This document shows, piece after piece, positions 63,319 through 64,000 of a stretch of DNA of 64,000 nt. The stretch is from NCBI RefSeq assembly GCF_003449035.1, contig NZ_QRGB01000001.1, positions 496,001 through 560,000 on the forward strand, given 5' to 3'. Every line of letters begins with the position of its first letter. The stretch's first letter is position 1. The notes beneath the pieces are model-generated. The model searched no databases. It worked only from the letters and a program-made list of their open reading frames with translations, and was not told the origin of the DNA. This DNA comes from Pedobacter indicus (GTDB lineage: Bacteria; Bacteroidota; Bacteroidia; Sphingobacteriales; Sphingobacteriaceae). A program made the position numbers and the translations under genes.

Positions 63319-64000
63319 TTATTCACTTAAGTCAGGTGCTTTAAAATCCGGCAACTTAGGCGCAGCAGGGCGTCCATTTTTTTCGAATTGTTCAAAAGCT
63401 TTCATTACATAGTTTGTGACGTCATATTCGCTCCAATTTCGCGCCCGCTCGTAAGAAGGACGATAAATGATCACGAAATTATCTAGGTCTTCACCGTCCA
63501 AATTCGTTAACGAAGCTATCAGCGAACGGTTGAACTTTCGATCGACAACCAACTGATCCTGTTCATAGCTCATGTAATCTTGAAATCTACGCGATCTCCT
63601 TCCTGCCTTACCGAATCTCTCGCTCAAAGCAGAGATGGGGTTGAATATATACGCTAGCGTCGGAGGCTTTCCGTCATAATAACTACCCTGCTTTCGATAT
63701 TGTTCCAGCACATCTTCCATTCGCTGTTCCTTAGTTTCCCCGAAAACATTGACGGTTTTCAACTGCGTTGATATAGGCCGAAGTCGTACAATAAGATCTT
63801 CTTCAGAGGAAAGTATGGCATTCTGCTCGTTATAACCCTCTTTGAATATCCGCAATGTATCACCCAGTTCACCTACAATATTAAACAGACCGAGTGAATT
63901 CGTCATAAAGCGATCATGTGTTCTTATGTTCCTGATCTCGACATCGCCTATCCGAGTATCGTTCGAGGCATTAAGAACAACACCTCGAACCGTCTGTTGG
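63319..64000 (-). CDS. carboxypeptidase-regulatory-like domain protein, 3' part
   Basis: C-terminal portion of a gene running off the right edge. The frame stays open from 63906 to 64000, reading VRGVVLNASNDTRIGDVEI and so on, so the ATG at 63906 is internal. The N-terminal visible part is a CarboxypepD_reg-like beta-sandwich (VRGVV, then NSLGLFNIVGELGDTLRIFKEGY). The rest is helical, charged and without a recognised catalytic motif (DGKPPTLAYIFNPISALSERFGK). Proteins of this kind are usually exported in Bacteroidota; function is unknown. It converges with the glutamine cyclotransferase gene with a 3-nt gap. Confidence 0.8.
   Translation of the reverse strand, partial: QQTVRGVVLNASNDTRIGDVEIRNIRTHDRFMTNSLGLFNIVGELGDTLRIFKEGYNEQNAILSSEEDLIVRLRPISTQLKTVNVFGETKEQRMEDVLEQYRKQGSYYDGKPPTLAYIFNPISALSERFGKAGRRSRRFQDYMSYEQDQLVVDRKFNRSLIASLTNLDGEDLDNFVIIYRPSYERARNWSEYDVTNYVMKAFEQFEKNGRPAAPKLPDFKAPDLSE

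Noticed and set aside
1-64000. Mobile elements, prophage, defence systems or tRNA/rRNA genes
   Set aside because: I looked for transposases, integrases, terminal repeats, toxin-antitoxin pairs, nuclease-helicase clusters and RNA gene signatures and saw none; the content is housekeeping and envelope genes.

Overview
This window is a stretch of core chromosome from a member of the Bacteroidota, most likely the family Sphingobacteriaceae (inference). The evidence is the gene families: SecA of 1102 residues with Bacteroidota-type insertions, outer-membrane beta-barrel and TonB-plug proteins, DUF4292, a NagB/PIG-L fusion and a bacilliredoxin. Promoters fit the Bacteroidota form (TTTG, about 19 nt, TAnnTTTG), and purine-rich ribosome-binding sites are mostly absent. 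Genes are dense and intergenic gaps short. I see no insertion sequence, prophage, CRISPR array, rRNA or tRNA.

Layout. 1-2.6 kb: the tail of a siderophore-interacting flavoprotein, then comF and rlmN on the minus strand. 2.7-11.7 kb: an amidohydrolase, then a plus-strand cell-envelope cluster (flippase, dut, TPR protein, DUF4292 lipoprotein, EnvC-like LytM protein, tatA, LysM lytic transglycosylase). 11.7-13 kb: a phosphoribosyltransferase and an NlpC/P60 hydrolase. 13-16 kb: pdhA and pdhC. 16-23 kb: LMW phosphatase, S9 peptidase, asparaginase-tatD, tandem FKBP, NrnA and ndk. 23-28.5 kb: ahcY-pdxJ divergent from a bacilliredoxin, then cdaA divergent from rsgA-dtd-mazG. 28.5-35 kb: minus-strand purD-polA-rnhB and gcvT-comB. 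35-42.7 kb: a macroglobulin/TonB-plug protein, a two-gene unsaturated fatty acid oxidation unit, clpS, a TonB-type receptor and a small four-helix membrane protein. 42.7-47 kb: trpE-trpG-trpC behind a trp attenuator, then anmK convergent. 47-50.8 kb: NagB/PIG-L fusion, a repeat-bearing spacer and a secreted FAD-type protein. 50.9-64 kb: OmpA lipoprotein, pgi, secA, SPOR protein, M20 hydrolase, MscS channel, dnaG, yraN, glutamine cyclotransferase, and part of a carboxypeptidase-regulatory-domain protein.

The most notable regulatory element is upstream of trpE. A 15-codon leader ORF contains three consecutive Trp codons, and is followed by a possible antiterminator strand and an intrinsic terminator: a complete transcription attenuator. 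The trp cluster itself is incomplete, because trpD, trpF, trpB and trpA are not here.

Two intergenic spacers (720-776 and 49265-49366) carry short repeats with an exact 11-nt period followed by inverted counterparts. No gene in the window explains them. Other points are an EnvC-like protein whose LytM domain has lost its zinc ligands, the adjacency of a delta3,delta2-enoyl-CoA isomerase and a 2,4-dienoyl-CoA reductase, pdhA-pdhC without the E1-beta gene, and a macroglobulin/TonB-plug hybrid lacking a barrel.
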